A DNA stretch of 64,000 nucleotides from Streptomyces xiamenensis (lineage in GTDB: Bacteria; Actinomycetota; Actinomycetes; Streptomycetales; Streptomycetaceae): positions 1,798,001-1,862,000 of the forward strand of contig NZ_CP009922.3 in assembly GCF_000993785.3 (NCBI RefSeq). The letters are read 5' to 3'. The notes below the pieces were generated by a model that saw nothing but the letters and a program-made list of their open reading frames with translations, was not told where the DNA came from and searched no databases. Position numbers and translations under genes: made by a program. Shown here piece by piece: positions 43,301 to 51,704 of the stretch. Numbering within the stretch: the first letter of the stretch is position 1; every line of letters begins with the position of its first letter.

Positions 43301-45205
43301 CACCGCCGCCGCCCGCTCCGTCAGTTCGGCTATCGCGGCCCGGGTGTCGTCGAACGCGTCCTCGCGGGAGAGGAAGGCGACCGCGCGCCGCCCGGTGGCC
43401 GCCAGCGACTCACCGAGGCGCTCGCCGATCGCGGCCAGCGCGTCCAGGTCGATGTGCCGCACCTCGCGCAGCGACTCGGTGTGGCCCTGGGCGCGGCGCA
43501 GTTCGGTGAGCACGGTGACCCACTCGGCCGCGCCCTTGGGGGCTTCGCCGCGCGCCCGCCGGATCAGCCGTTCGGCGTGCTCGCCCGCCTCGGCCAGTTC
43601 CTTCGCCGCCCGCGCCCGCTGCTCCTGGACGCGCTGGTACTCGTCGATGACCTGCTCGGCGGTGGCCCGCAGCGTGGCGGTGGGCTCGTCGAGACCGGCG
43701 AGGCCGTCGAGGCCCAGCCAGTGGTACTGGTCGGTCAGCCGGTCGCAGGCGGCGGTGATCGCCTCGAACACGGCGGTGCCGGGGGCCAGTTCGCTCGCCA
43801 GGCGGGACACGGTGAGGGCGTCGGAGATGCCGCGCACCAGCTCCGCGTTGCCGATCCGGGTCAGCGGGCCTTCACCCACCGGGGGCGCGGCGGCGGCGTA
43901 CGCGTCGGAGGTGAAGGGGCTGCGCCACACCTGCACGGGGTGCACGAGGGCCGGTTCGCCGTCGTTCCCGGCGCGGCTGATGGCCAGGGTGCCGTCGTCG
44001 AACAGCGCGAAGCCGTGCGAGGGCAGCGGGTTGGCGACTTCCTTGCGGATGAGGTTGTAGGGCAGCAGGAGGGTGTGGCCGGTGGCGGGGGCGTGGAAGA
44101 CGTACAGCACGTCCTCGCCGTTGGGCGAGCGGATGGCCTTCTCGTAGGTGAGCCCGGCGGTGTCGGTGGCCTCGAAGGTACGGGCGGCGGCGCCGGGCGG
44201 GGCGGCGGCGAGGTAGTAGCCGCCGGGGAAGATGATGCCCTGGTCGTCGGGGAGGGTGCGGCAGGCCTGGCCGATGCCGTCGAGGCGGACCACGTCCTGG
44301 GTACGGGTGTTGAAGACGAGGTAGCGGTGGACGCTCTCGTTGTACGGCAGGACGCGCAGCAGGATCAGCGGGCCGACGCGGGCGTAGGCGATCTCGGCGT
44401 CGGCGAGGGACTGGAGCGGTTCGTCCACCGGCTCGTGGTGGATGCCGTCCGCGCTGTCGGTGTCGTTCTCGGTCTTGAGGGTGAGCCGGCCGCCGACGGT
44501 GGCGACGTACAGCGCGCCCTCGATGCTCACATGCGGGTGCGTGCCCAGGATGTGCTGCTCGCGCCCGGTGTCGGTCCAGCCGAAGTCGTACGGCTCGGGG
44601 AAGACGTGGTCGCGCTCGCCCTTGGCGTCCAGGTACTGCGGGGTGCCGTCGGGGTGGATGCGCCAGCGCAGCACGCGGATGTCGCTGAGCCGGTCGCCGG
44701 TGCGGAAGACGGCCAGCAGCAGGCCGCCGGTGAGCCGCAGCCGCAGCAGCTGGGCCTGCCGGAAGTAGCGGTAGAGGCTCTCGAAGTCGCGCTGGAAGGC
44801 GGGGTCGTCGAGCAGGCCGGGGACGGCGTCGGGCGGGGCGGGGAGGAAGTGGCCGTCGTCGGCGCCGCCGGCGCTGAGCCGGTGCAGCCCGAAGACGTCG
44901 CCGATCGCGGTGTTCTCGGTGCCGGAGGCGCCGGTGCCGCGCGGGTTGTATCCGGCCAGCAGGACGCCGCCGACCTGGACGATGTCGCGCGGGACGCTCT
45001 CGCGCCCGGTGCGGACCCGTTCGGTGGCGAGCAGGGCGAGTTCGCTGCCGCCGAAGGTCTCGATGCGGCGGGCGTTGAGCGTCTGCGCGCGGGCCGCCAG
45101 TTCGGTGGCGGCGGCGGACATCCGGGCCCGCAGTACGTCGTAGGTGCCGGCGTCGAGCCGGGTGTCCTGGGTGTCCTGGGTTTCCTGGGTGTCCTGGGTG
45201 CTCAC
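40373..45205 (-). CDS. Large DUF3686-type AAA ATPase (DNA repair ATPase-like), partner of flotillin
   Basis: A 1610-residue cytoplasmic protein. The N-terminal 500 residues are beta-rich (repeated short strands such as FPEPYDFGWTDTGREQH), residues about 500-900 are long coiled coil, and the C-terminus holds an AAA domain with Walker A SPPGYGKTTL near 1290, Walker B VFLYLDDIQ and MAGNPF. This is the DUF3686 family, often labelled DNA repair ATPase without direct proof. It follows flotillin and a YqiJ-like gene, an association common for this family. GTG 45205 is chosen; a GTG at 45256 would add 17 poorly coding residues. Just after the start lies a (D/E)TQ repeat. Confidence 0.83.
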   Translation of the reverse strand: MSTQDTQETQDTQDTRLDAGTYDVLRARMSAAATELAARAQTLNARRIETFGGSELALLATERVRTGRESVPRDIVQVGGVLLAGYNPRGTGASGTENTAIGDVFGLHRLSAGGADDGHFLPAPPDAVPGLLDDPAFQRDFESLYRYFRQAQLLRLRLTGGLLLAVFRTGDRLSDIRVLRWRIHPDGTPQYLDAKGERDHVFPEPYDFGWTDTGREQHILGTHPHVSIEGALYVATVGGRLTLKTENDTDSADGIHHEPVDEPLQSLADAEIAYARVGPLILLRVLPYNESVHRYLVFNTRTQDVVRLDGIGQACRTLPDDQGIIFPGGYYLAAAPPGAAARTFEATDTAGLTYEKAIRSPNGEDVLYVFHAPATGHTLLLPYNLIRKEVANPLPSHGFALFDDGTLAISRAGNDGEPALVHPVQVWRSPFTSDAYAAAAPPVGEGPLTRIGNAELVRGISDALTVSRLASELAPGTAVFEAITAACDRLTDQYHWLGLDGLAGLDEPTATLRATAEQVIDEYQRVQEQRARAAKELAEAGEHAERLIRRARGEAPKGAAEWVTVLTELRRAQGHTESLREVRHIDLDALAAIGERLGESLAATGRRAVAFLSREDAFDDTRAAIAELTERAAAVDSVAVADPLLEEIGEHADGLRIVTDVIGGLDIADATVRTGLLERIGEVMGAVNRARAVLDGRRRELLEREGRAEFAAEYALLGQAVSGALAASRTPEECDEQLGRLLLQLENLESRFGSFDDFLTQLAGQREEIYETFSARKQAQLDERARHAERLASSANRILSTVTRRATALPTLDDVNAYFAADPLVERVRATAGELREIGETVRAEELTGRLKAIRQEAGRALRDRADLFGADGTVRLGRHSFGVNTQPIDLTLVPQDGALSFAVTGTDYRAPVTDPEFAATQDFWDQPLASESPDVYRAEHLAATVLSQGAAGESEAELLPQVRRTAEAAYDEGYDRGVHDQDAARILAVLLRLRDHADLLRYGPEVRAAAQLFWAYGATDANRRAWTTRAQSLGRARTAFGQVAAVERLAAELTAAIEAFRVEHALPPAPGGDAGGYLFEELALATGHTPRFATSAAARALLEDFRTALGTAGTKEFAQDVVSLGDDLAARHQLVTAWLTAFTESTGREATDLAEAAVLELCGEDVEHRAIDAPLTARVDGLLGAHPRVASGELPLRLDEFLSRTTEFRTHRVPAHRQYIRRRNALLDAERRRLRLDAYRPQVMSAFVRNRLLDEVYLPLIGDNLAKQLGTAGEERRTDSQGLLLLLSPPGYGKTTLMEYVAARLGLVFVKVDGPALGHDTTSLDPAAAPDAAARREVEKLNFGLEMGNNVFLYLDDIQHTSPELLQRFIPLCDAQRRIDGVRVGDGEAVTYDLRGKRFAVCMAGNPFTESGTRFRVPDMLANRADVWNLGDVLSGRDELFALSHIENALTANPVLAPLAARERSDVDLLVRLARGDESVTADRLAHPYGAADLEQILSVLRKLLYVQRTTLAVNAAYIASATQDDASRTEPPFRLQGSYRNTNKLAERIVPVMNQDELEALIDDHYLAEAQTLTTGAEANLLKLAELRGRLGPEQQARWERIKLAYAR
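45162..45197. repeat. 9-bp tandem repeat, four copies, at the ATPase N-terminus
   Basis: Units GTGTCCTGG, GTGTCCTGG, GTTTCCTGG, GTGTCCTGG in direct succession encode TQD/TQE tripeptides directly after the proposed start codon. In-frame copy variation would only change the length of a disordered N-terminus. Confidence 0.8.
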
Positions 45206-45284
45206 GTCGTCAACCGTTCCCGTATCCCGTTTCCGATCCCGCTCCGGCCACGTCACCCGTCACCGGACCTTCCCCCGCCCCGTC

Positions 45285-45334
45285 CGTCCGCCGCCGGTCC
45301 GGCCCCCGCGCGGGGGCCGGGCCGGCGGCGGACG
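45285..45334 (-). terminator. 25-bp hairpin between flotillin and ATPase genes
   Basis: The arms 45285-45309 and 45310-45334 pair over 25 positions with a single T-G wobble; the tip is CGCG. It begins 7 bp after the flotillin stop on the minus strand and ends 80 bp before the ATPase start, so it probably ends or dampens flotillin transcription before the ATPase gene. Confidence 0.78.
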
Positions 45335-45341
45335 ACGCGCC

Positions 45342-47372
45342 CTACTTGTCCAGCGCGACCGCGCCGTTGACCTTCGCCAGGTCGGTCAGCCGGACCTCGC
45401 CCAGGCCCTGGGCCGTGACGGCCTTCAGCACGCCGCGCAGCTGCCCGGTGTGTTCACCGCCGTCGGCGATCAGGGAGCCCAGCAGCCCGGCCAGGGTCAG
45501 GTCGCGCACCCCGGCGGCGCCGAGACCGGCGGCCATCGCGCCGATGTCCTGGGTGAAGGTGGAGTTCTCCTTGTCCAGCCACGGTCCGGCCAGCGCCTGC
45601 GCGTGCTCGGAGCTGTTGATGAACCCGTCCAGTCCACGGCCGGCCGAGATCGCGCCGATCAGCTTGTCGAAGAAGACGGTGTCCCCGCCGACGATGTCGA
45701 TCTTGGCGTTCTCCAGGCCGGTGGCGACCACCGTGGCCTGCGCCTCGGCGATCTGCCGCTGCACGTCGATGCCGGCGATCCGGATGTCCTTCTCCGCCTC
45801 CAGGCGCAGCCGGTACTCCTCGTGCTCCCGGCTGGCGGCGTCCAGCGCGGCCATCGACTCGGCCTTGAGCTTGAGGCCGTCGGCCTCGGCGGTCATCTTC
45901 TCGCGCAGCGCCTCGGCCTCGGCCAGGCCCATCTCCTTGGCCGCCTCGGCCTCCGCGTGCCGGGTCTTGGCGATGGCGTCCGCCATCCGCTCCTTGACCT
46001 CGGCCTCGGCCAGACCCTCGGCGGAGGTGTCGGCACGCTTGCCCTCGGCCAGCCGGATCGCGGCCTGCGCGTCCAGGTCGGCGGACTTCAGCCGCGCCTC
46101 GGCGAGGGTGAGTTCTTCCTTGGCCTTGTGCACGGCCGCGGCCTCGGCCGCCTCCGCCGCCTTGATGTCCTTGACCAGCTGCTCCTGCGCCTGGGCCTCG
46201 GCGGTGATGATCAGCGCCTGGCGGTCGCGCTCGGCCTCCTCGACGGCCCGCAGCTTCTTGATCTCCTCCTCCTGCTGGGCGACGGTCTTCTCGACCGCGA
46301 TGCGCTCGCGCACCACGTCCGCGATGTCCCGCTTCTCGCCCTCCAGCTCCTTGTCCTTGGCGATGCGCTGGAGTTCGGTCTCCCGCTCGCGCGCGATGAC
46401 CTCCAGCATCCGGTCCTTCTCGATGCGCTCGTTCTCGATCGCCACGACGCGGTCACGGTTGAGCTTGGCCACGGCGATCTCGCGCTCGCGGTTCTCGTTC
46501 TGCACGCCGAGGGCTTCCTCGGTCTTGATGTGCGCGGTGTGCGAGCGCAGCCGCTCCTCGGCCTGGACGCGGGCGGTCTCGGCCTCCTCGCGGGCGCGTA
46601 CGGTCTCGATCTCGCGGGTCTGCTTGATCTCGGCGTCGGCCTGGCGGCGCTCCAGTTCGAGGACGGCCTCGCGGGCGTCGACGTTCTGCCGGGTGATCTC
46701 CTTCTCCTCGTTCCGGCGGAACTCGTTGGTGAGCACGTGCTGGTGCGCGGTCAGCTCGGTGATCTTCCGGATGCCCTGGGCATCCAGGATGTTGTCCTTG
46801 TCGAGCTGGGAGAGCGGGGTCTGCTCCAGGTAGTCGATCGCCGCGTCCTCCAGGCTGTAGCCGTTGAGGTCGGTGCCGATGACGGCGATGATCCGGTCGC
46901 GGAACTCGTCGCGCTTGGTGTACAGGTCGGCGAAGTCCAGCTGCTTGCCGACGGTCTTGAGCGCCTCGGAGAACTTGGCGTTGAACAGTTCCTGGAGCGT
47001 CTCGCGGTCGCTGGCGCGCTCGGTGCCGATGGCCTGGGCCACCTTGATGACGTCCTGCACGGTCTTGTTGACGCGCACGAAGAACGAGATCCGGATGTCC
47101 GCGCGGATGTTGTCCTGGCAGATCAGGCCGTCCCGCCCGGTGCGCCCGATCTCGATGGCCTTCACGGAGATGTCCATGGTCTCCGCCCGGTGCAGGACCG
47201 GGAGGACCACGGCGCCGGTGAAGGTGACATCGACCTTGCGGACCTTGGAGACGATCAGGGCCTTGCCCTGCTCCACCTTGCGGAAGAGACGGCTGAGCAT
47301 GAAGACGACGGCGATGACGATGATCAGCGCGGCGGCGATGAGCACGCCGAGGCTGGTTCCTATGGTGTCCAT
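45342..47372 (-). CDS. Flotillin-family (SPFH domain) membrane scaffold protein, YqiK-like
   Basis: A 676-residue protein with one N-terminal membrane helix (about 7-28), an SPFH/band 7 domain (about 35-210: ALIVSKVRKVDVTFTGAVVLPVLHRAE, then ISFFVRVNKTVQDVIKVAQAIG), and a very long Glu/Ala/Lys/Arg-rich coiled coil (about 210-570) typical of flotillins, ending in a C-terminal domain with GVRDLTLAGLLGSL. It organises membrane microdomains. ATG 47372 has GAGGGG upstream; the longer open frame is unlikely. Downstream of a YqiJ-like OB-fold membrane protein gene, as in E. coli yqiJ-yqiK. Confidence 0.88.
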   Translation of the reverse strand: MDTIGTSLGVLIAAALIIVIAVVFMLSRLFRKVEQGKALIVSKVRKVDVTFTGAVVLPVLHRAETMDISVKAIEIGRTGRDGLICQDNIRADIRISFFVRVNKTVQDVIKVAQAIGTERASDRETLQELFNAKFSEALKTVGKQLDFADLYTKRDEFRDRIIAVIGTDLNGYSLEDAAIDYLEQTPLSQLDKDNILDAQGIRKITELTAHQHVLTNEFRRNEEKEITRQNVDAREAVLELERRQADAEIKQTREIETVRAREEAETARVQAEERLRSHTAHIKTEEALGVQNENREREIAVAKLNRDRVVAIENERIEKDRMLEVIARERETELQRIAKDKELEGEKRDIADVVRERIAVEKTVAQQEEEIKKLRAVEEAERDRQALIITAEAQAQEQLVKDIKAAEAAEAAAVHKAKEELTLAEARLKSADLDAQAAIRLAEGKRADTSAEGLAEAEVKERMADAIAKTRHAEAEAAKEMGLAEAEALREKMTAEADGLKLKAESMAALDAASREHEEYRLRLEAEKDIRIAGIDVQRQIAEAQATVVATGLENAKIDIVGGDTVFFDKLIGAISAGRGLDGFINSSEHAQALAGPWLDKENSTFTQDIGAMAAGLGAAGVRDLTLAGLLGSLIADGGEHTGQLRGVLKAVTAQGLGEVRLTDLAKVNGAVALDK

Positions 47373-47494
47373 CCGGTTGTGAACCCCTCGTGGTCGGTCG
47401 AGAAGATGTGCGGCTGAAGAAGGAGACGCGGTGAAGACCGCGGGGCGCACGGCGGCGCCGTTTCACAGGTGATGCCGTCGAAGGGGGGACGCGC

Positions 47495-48139
47495 TCAGCG
47501 CGGCAACTGGTTCTCGAGGTACCCGGTCGCCGGGCCGGCGTCGTACGGCGCCACCCAGAAGAACTCACGTTCAGGTTCGTAGCCGAAGATCAGCGCCCGG
47601 CTGCCGGCCCCGAGGTCGGCGCCCTCGGGTCCTTCGGCGCGTACTTGCACGATGGCGGTGCCGCCGTCGTGTGCGGTGACCTCGGCCTGGCCGAACTCGG
47701 CGGTGACGCGGCTGGTGCGCACGACGCACACCTTGCCGACGAAGTCCTCGTGCTGGGAGCCGGTTTCGGCGGCGAAGACCCTGCGCAGCGGCAGGACGGT
47801 CAGCCGTGCGGCTCCCCAGCCGGCCACCAGGGCGACCGGGAGGGTGGCCACGCGCAGCGCGGTGGCGTCCAGCAGTTCGGTGCCGGCCATGGCGGTGAAC
47901 CAGGCGACGGCGATGAGCATCGAGAGCGGGATGGCGGCGGGTACGCCGCTCAGGCCGAGCAGGGCCATGACACCCGAGAAGCCGCCGATGTCGCCGTCAC
48001 CCGCGCCGTCGCCGCCCTCGGCGACCGAGCCGCCGACGCCGAACAGCACCCCGAAGATCCAGTACAGCAGCACCACGGCGAGAGGGAAGGTGAAGATCAC
48101 GGCCGGAAACGCCATGGCCGTCGTGAAGAAGTCCCCCAT
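47495..48139 (-). CDS. YqiJ-like membrane protein with C-terminal OB fold (NfeD/DUF1449 type)
   Basis: A 214-residue protein: hydrophobic helices at about 8-38 and 55-115 separated by a Gly/Asp-rich loop (EGGDGAGDGDIGG), then a soluble C-terminal beta domain from about 130 (DFVGKVCVVRTSRVTAEFGQAEVTAHDGGTAIVQVRAEG), an OB fold as in NfeD/YqiJ. NfeD-like proteins typically pair with flotillins, and here the flotillin is the next gene. ATG with AGGGGGG. Divergent from ktrB across an A+T-rich promoter region. Confidence 0.82.
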   Translation of the reverse strand: MGDFFTTAMAFPAVIFTFPLAVVLLYWIFGVLFGVGGSVAEGGDGAGDGDIGGFSGVMALLGLSGVPAAIPLSMLIAVAWFTAMAGTELLDATALRVATLPVALVAGWGAARLTVLPLRRVFAAETGSQHEDFVGKVCVVRTSRVTAEFGQAEVTAHDGGTAIVQVRAEGPEGADLGAGSRALIFGYEPEREFFWVAPYDAGPATGYLENQLPR

Positions 48140-48159
48140 CCTTCGACCCCCCTATGGTG

Positions 48160-48172
48160 ATATTGACAATAT
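48160..48172. promoter_or_regulatory. 13-bp perfect palindrome in the divergent flotillin/ktrB promoter region
   Basis: ATATTGACAATAT, with 6-bp arms around a central A, set in one of the most A+T-rich stretches of the window, about 20 bp before the YqiJ-like start. The cognate regulator is unknown. Confidence 0.5.
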
Positions 48173-48224
48173 TTATACGCGACGATCGTTTGACTTGGTA
48201 CCCCTGGGGCGTATCGATCGCCGT

Positions 48225-48236
48225 TACGTTCAGGAC
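48225..48236 (+). promoter_or_regulatory. Probable -10 element for leaderless ktrB transcript
   Basis: TACGTT (48225-48230), 6 nt, then GTG 48237; no ribosome binding site. TTGACT at 48190-48195 is too far (29 nt) to be its -35. The short distance leaves no room for a K+-responsive c-di-AMP riboswitch. Confidence 0.5.
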
Positions 48237-49577
48237 GTGCACACCCACCCGGCACGCATGGTGGCCCTCGGATTCGCCCTCGCGATCGTGGTCGGCACCA
48301 CCGTGCTGGCGCTGCCGATCTCCCGCGCGGGAGACGGTGCGGCGCCCCTGCTGACCGCCTTGTTCACCGCCACCTCCGCCGTCTGCGTGACCGGGCTCGC
48401 TGTCGTAGACACCGGAACGTACTGGAGCGGTTTCGGCGAAGTGGTAATTCTTTTCCTGATCCAGGCGGGCGGGTTCGGCATCATGACGCTCGCCTCGCTC
48501 CTCGCCCTCCTCGTCGTCGGCCGGCTGCGGCTGATGACCACGCTGCAAGCACAGGCCGAGTCCAAGATCGGGATGGGCCAGGTGCGCGGCGTGCTCAAGC
48601 GGGTCGCGCTCATCACGGTCACGGTGGAGGCGGCCACGGCGCTGATCCTGGCCCTGCGCCTGTGGCTGGGGCACGGACAGTCCCCGGGAGCCGCCGCGTA
48701 CTCGGGGGTCTTCCACGCCGTCTCGGCCTTCAACAACGCCGGCTTCGGGCTGTACGGCGACAGCCTGACCGGCTACGCACACGACCCCTGGGTGCTGCTC
48801 CCGGTGTCCGCGGCGGTGATCCTGGGCGGCCTCGGCTTCCCGGTGATCCTGGAGCTGCTGCGACAGCGGCGCGCAGGGCGCCGCCGGACGAGAACCCCCC
48901 GTACCTGGTCCCTGCACCTGCGGCTGACCCTGTGGCTGACCGGAGCGCTGCTCACGGCGGGGACAGCACTGACGCTGCTGTTCGAATGGTCCAACCCCGG
49001 CACGCTGGGACCACTGGGCAGCGAGGACAAGGCCCTGGGCGCGTTCTTCCACTCCGCGATGCTGCGTACCGCGGGCTTCAACGCCTCCGACATCAGCGCC
49101 ATGGAACCCGCCACGCTGCTCGGCTCCTGCGTCCTGATGTTCATCGGCGGCGGCAGCGCCGGAACGGCCGGCGGCATCAAGATCACCACCTTCGCCGTCC
49201 TGGGAGTGGCCATCCTGGCGGAGGTGCGCGGCGAGCCGGGCGCGGGCATCTTCGGACGGCGTCTGGCGCCGCAGGTGCTGCGCCAGGCCCTGACCGTCGC
49301 GCTGCTGGGCGTGGCCGCTGTCATGGCGTCCACCATCGCGCTCCTGGCCATGGTGGACGCGCGCGCCGAGATCGTGCTGTTCGAAGCGGTGTCGGCCTTC
49401 GGCACGGTGGGCCTGACGGCCGGGCTGACCGGCGAACTCGCCGGGCCCGGTCAGCTGATCATCACCGCTTTGATGTTCCTCGGCCGGGTGGGCCCGATCA
49501 CCCTCGCCTCCGCGCTGGCCCTGCGCCACCGCACGCAGCGGTACCGGCTGCCCGAAGAACGCCCGATCATCGGATGA
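48237..49577 (+). CDS. TrkH/KtrB-type potassium channel subunit
   Basis: A 446-residue membrane protein of the Trk/Ktr/HKT superfamily that admits K+. The four pore loops are visible: TSAVCVTGLA (about 45), VSAFNNAGFGL (about 162), LRTAGFNASD (about 281) and VSAFGTVGLTAGL (about 388), each with the central Gly of the selectivity filter. FLGRVGPIT is typical of the C-terminal helix. Length suits KtrB. GTG start set by the -10 box. The next gene is its RCK gate subunit. Confidence 0.93.
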   Translation: MHTHPARMVALGFALAIVVGTTVLALPISRAGDGAAPLLTALFTATSAVCVTGLAVVDTGTYWSGFGEVVILFLIQAGGFGIMTLASLLALLVVGRLRLMTTLQAQAESKIGMGQVRGVLKRVALITVTVEAATALILALRLWLGHGQSPGAAAYSGVFHAVSAFNNAGFGLYGDSLTGYAHDPWVLLPVSAAVILGGLGFPVILELLRQRRAGRRRTRTPRTWSLHLRLTLWLTGALLTAGTALTLLFEWSNPGTLGPLGSEDKALGAFFHSAMLRTAGFNASDISAMEPATLLGSCVLMFIGGGSAGTAGGIKITTFAVLGVAILAEVRGEPGAGIFGRRLAPQVLRQALTVALLGVAAVMASTIALLAMVDARAEIVLFEAVSAFGTVGLTAGLTGELAGPGQLIITALMFLGRVGPITLASALALRHRTQRYRLPEERPIIG

Positions 49578-49663
49578 AGTCCCGGCCCCTACTCCCGCCA
49601 TCCCGCACCCACCGTGCGCACGCTCGGACACCATCACCCCCTCACACGGAACGGAACACAGCG

Positions 49664-50338
49664 ATGCCCAGACGACGCCGCGGCCACCCCGATCAGCGGG
49701 TGGCGGTCATCGGCCTCGGCCGGTTCGGCATGTCCCTCGCCGGAGAGCTCATGCGCACCGGATGGGAGGTGCTCGGAGTCGACGCCGACGAGCAACTCGT
49801 CCAGCGGCACAGCGACGCCCTCACCCACGCCGCGGTCGCCGACTGCACCGACCACGAGGTCCTGCGCCAGCTCGGCATCCCCGACTTCCACAACGTCGTG
49901 GTCGCCATCGGCAGCGCCGTGGAGGCCAGCATCCTGGTCACCTCCCATCTCCTGGACGACGAGGTGCCGAACATCTGGGCCAAGGCCATCAGCCACCAGC
50001 ACGGCCGGATCCTGGAGCGGCTCGGCGCCCACCACGTGGTGCAGCCCGAGCACGAGATGGGCGAGCGGGTCGCGCACCTGGTGGCCGGGCGGATGCTGGA
50101 CTTCATCCCCTTCGACGAGCACTACGCCCTGGCCAAGACCCTGGCGCCGCCGACCGCCACGGGGCGGCCCCTGGGCGCCACCGCGGTGCGCTCCCGGCAC
50201 GGGGTGACCGTGGTCGGCGTCAAGCGGCCGGGCGGGCACTTCACCTATGCGACGGCGGAAACCGTACTCGAACCGGGCGATGTGATCATCGTCACCGGGG
50301 AGACGTCCGCCGTGGAGGCGTTCGCGAATCTGGGTTAG
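49664..50338 (+). CDS. TrkA/KtrA-type RCK regulatory subunit
   Basis: A 224-residue cytosolic gating ring subunit: RCK_N Rossmann domain with VIGLGRFGMSLA (about 14-25), VDADEQLVQRHSD and TDHEVLRQLGI, then an RCK_C domain (about 145-220) ending EPGDVIIVTGETSAVEAFANLG. Binds nucleotides and gates the KtrB pore. 86 bp after ktrB and on the same strand, so probably co-transcribed. Start ATG 49664 follows GGAACGG. Confidence 0.92.
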   Translation: MPRRRRGHPDQRVAVIGLGRFGMSLAGELMRTGWEVLGVDADEQLVQRHSDALTHAAVADCTDHEVLRQLGIPDFHNVVVAIGSAVEASILVTSHLLDDEVPNIWAKAISHQHGRILERLGAHHVVQPEHEMGERVAHLVAGRMLDFIPFDEHYALAKTLAPPTATGRPLGATAVRSRHGVTVVGVKRPGGHFTYATAETVLEPGDVIIVTGETSAVEAFANLG

Positions 50339-50417
50339 CTTTGCGGGCAGGTGCGCCGGGAAGTCTGGTCGGCAATGTGCAAACATTTGTCCCTTTACAG
50401 CCCCGGAGGCTCTCTTC

Positions 50418-51653
50418 ATGACCCCGCCGCAGACCACCACGCCCTCCCCGAACGCGGAAGATCAAGACCGCCGTTCGATAGCGGAATTCCTGCGCCTGGA
50501 GGTCACCGGCGGCCTGATGCTGCTGATCGCCGCCACACTGGCGCTGATCCTGGCGAACTCCCCGGTCAGCGACACATACACCTCGGTACGCGACCACCAC
50601 CTCGACATCCCCTGGCTGGGCCTGAACCTCTCCATCGGCCACTGGGCCTCGGACGGGCTGCTGGCCGTCTTCTTCTTCATCGCGGGCGTCGAACTCAAGC
50701 GCGAACTGGTCGTCGGGCAGCTGCGCAAGCCGGCCGCCGCGGCCCTCCCCGTGGTCGCCGCCATCGGCGGCATGGCCGTCCCCGCCCTCATCTACGTGCT
50801 GGTCAACGGCCTACAGGGCGGTGCCATGGACGGCTGGGCGGTGCCGATGGCCACCGACATCGCCTTCGCGCTCGGCGTCCTGGCCGTCGTCGGCCGCAAG
50901 CTGCCCTCCGCGCTGCGCACCTTCCTGCTGACCCTCGCCATCGTCGACGACCTCATCGCGATCATCATCATCGCGGTGTTCTTCGCCTCCGACCTGAACC
51001 TGTGGTTCCTGCTCGGCTCGATCGCCGGGCTCGCCCTCTTCGGCTTCCTGCACCACCGGGGCGTACGCGGCTGGTACATCTACGTGCCGCTCGCGCTGGT
51101 GATCTGGGGCCTGATGTTCAACAGCGGCGTGCACGCCACCATCGCCGGTGTCGCCATCGGCATGCTGCTGCGCACCACCACCAAGCCCGGCGAGGAGACC
51201 GCGCCCGCCGAGCACATCGGGCACCTCGTCCACCCCTGGTCGGCGGGCCTGTGCGTCCCGCTGTTCGCGCTGTTCGCGGCCGGGGTGGCGGTCTCCGGTG
51301 ACACCTTCGCCGACATGATCCACGAGCCCGAGGCGCTCGGTGTGACCCTGGGCCTCGTGCTGGGCAAGATCATCGGCGTCTTCGGCGCCACTTGGCTGGT
51401 CGCCACCTTCACCAAGGCGCAACTTCACCCCTCCCTGAAGTGGCCCGACATCTTCGGCGCCGCCATGCTGGCCGGCATCGGCTTCACCGTCTCGCTGCTG
51501 ATCGCCGAACTCGCCTTCGCCGACCAGCCGCACCTGATGGAACACGTCAAGGTCGCTGTCCTGCTCGGCTCGGTCATCGCGGCCATCGGCGCGGCCATCG
51601 TGCTCACCCTGCGCGGCCGGGCCCACGAGCGGGCCGGCACCTCGGACGAGTAG
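50418..51653 (+). CDS. nhaA: NhaA Na+/H+ antiporter
   Basis: A 411-residue NhaA family antiporter with about 12 helices. Seen: FFFIAGVELKRELVVGQLR (helix II-III), PMATDIAFALGVLAVVG, the ion-binding Asp pair in LTLAIVDDLIAIIIIAVFF (about 174-175), NSGVHATIAGV and AGIGFTVSLLIAELAF. Exports Na+ in exchange for protons. ATG with GGAGG. It follows the K+ uptake pair by 79 bp, so the three genes form an ion-homeostasis block. A strong terminator hairpin follows. Confidence 0.95.
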   Translation: MTPPQTTTPSPNAEDQDRRSIAEFLRLEVTGGLMLLIAATLALILANSPVSDTYTSVRDHHLDIPWLGLNLSIGHWASDGLLAVFFFIAGVELKRELVVGQLRKPAAAALPVVAAIGGMAVPALIYVLVNGLQGGAMDGWAVPMATDIAFALGVLAVVGRKLPSALRTFLLTLAIVDDLIAIIIIAVFFASDLNLWFLLGSIAGLALFGFLHHRGVRGWYIYVPLALVIWGLMFNSGVHATIAGVAIGMLLRTTTKPGEETAPAEHIGHLVHPWSAGLCVPLFALFAAGVAVSGDTFADMIHEPEALGVTLGLVLGKIIGVFGATWLVATFTKAQLHPSLKWPDIFGAAMLAGIGFTVSLLIAELAFADQPHLMEHVKVAVLLGSVIAAIGAAIVLTLRGRAHERAGTSDE

Positions 51654-51660
51654 GGGCAAG

Positions 51661-51704
51661 CCCCGGTGCCCCACTCCTGCTCACACCGGGCGGGGGCACC
51701 GGGG
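51661..51704. terminator. Terminator hairpin after nhaA
   Basis: A 12-bp perfect stem CCCCGGTGCCCC (51661-51672) / GGGGCACCGGGG (51693-51704) with a 20-nt loop, 7 bp after the nhaA stop; the convergent PHP gene ends 150 bp further. Confidence 0.72.

Noticed and set aside
48140..48236. c-di-AMP (ydaO) riboswitch before ktrB
   Set aside because: The -10 box lies 6 nt before the GTG, so there is no leader RNA to hold it.
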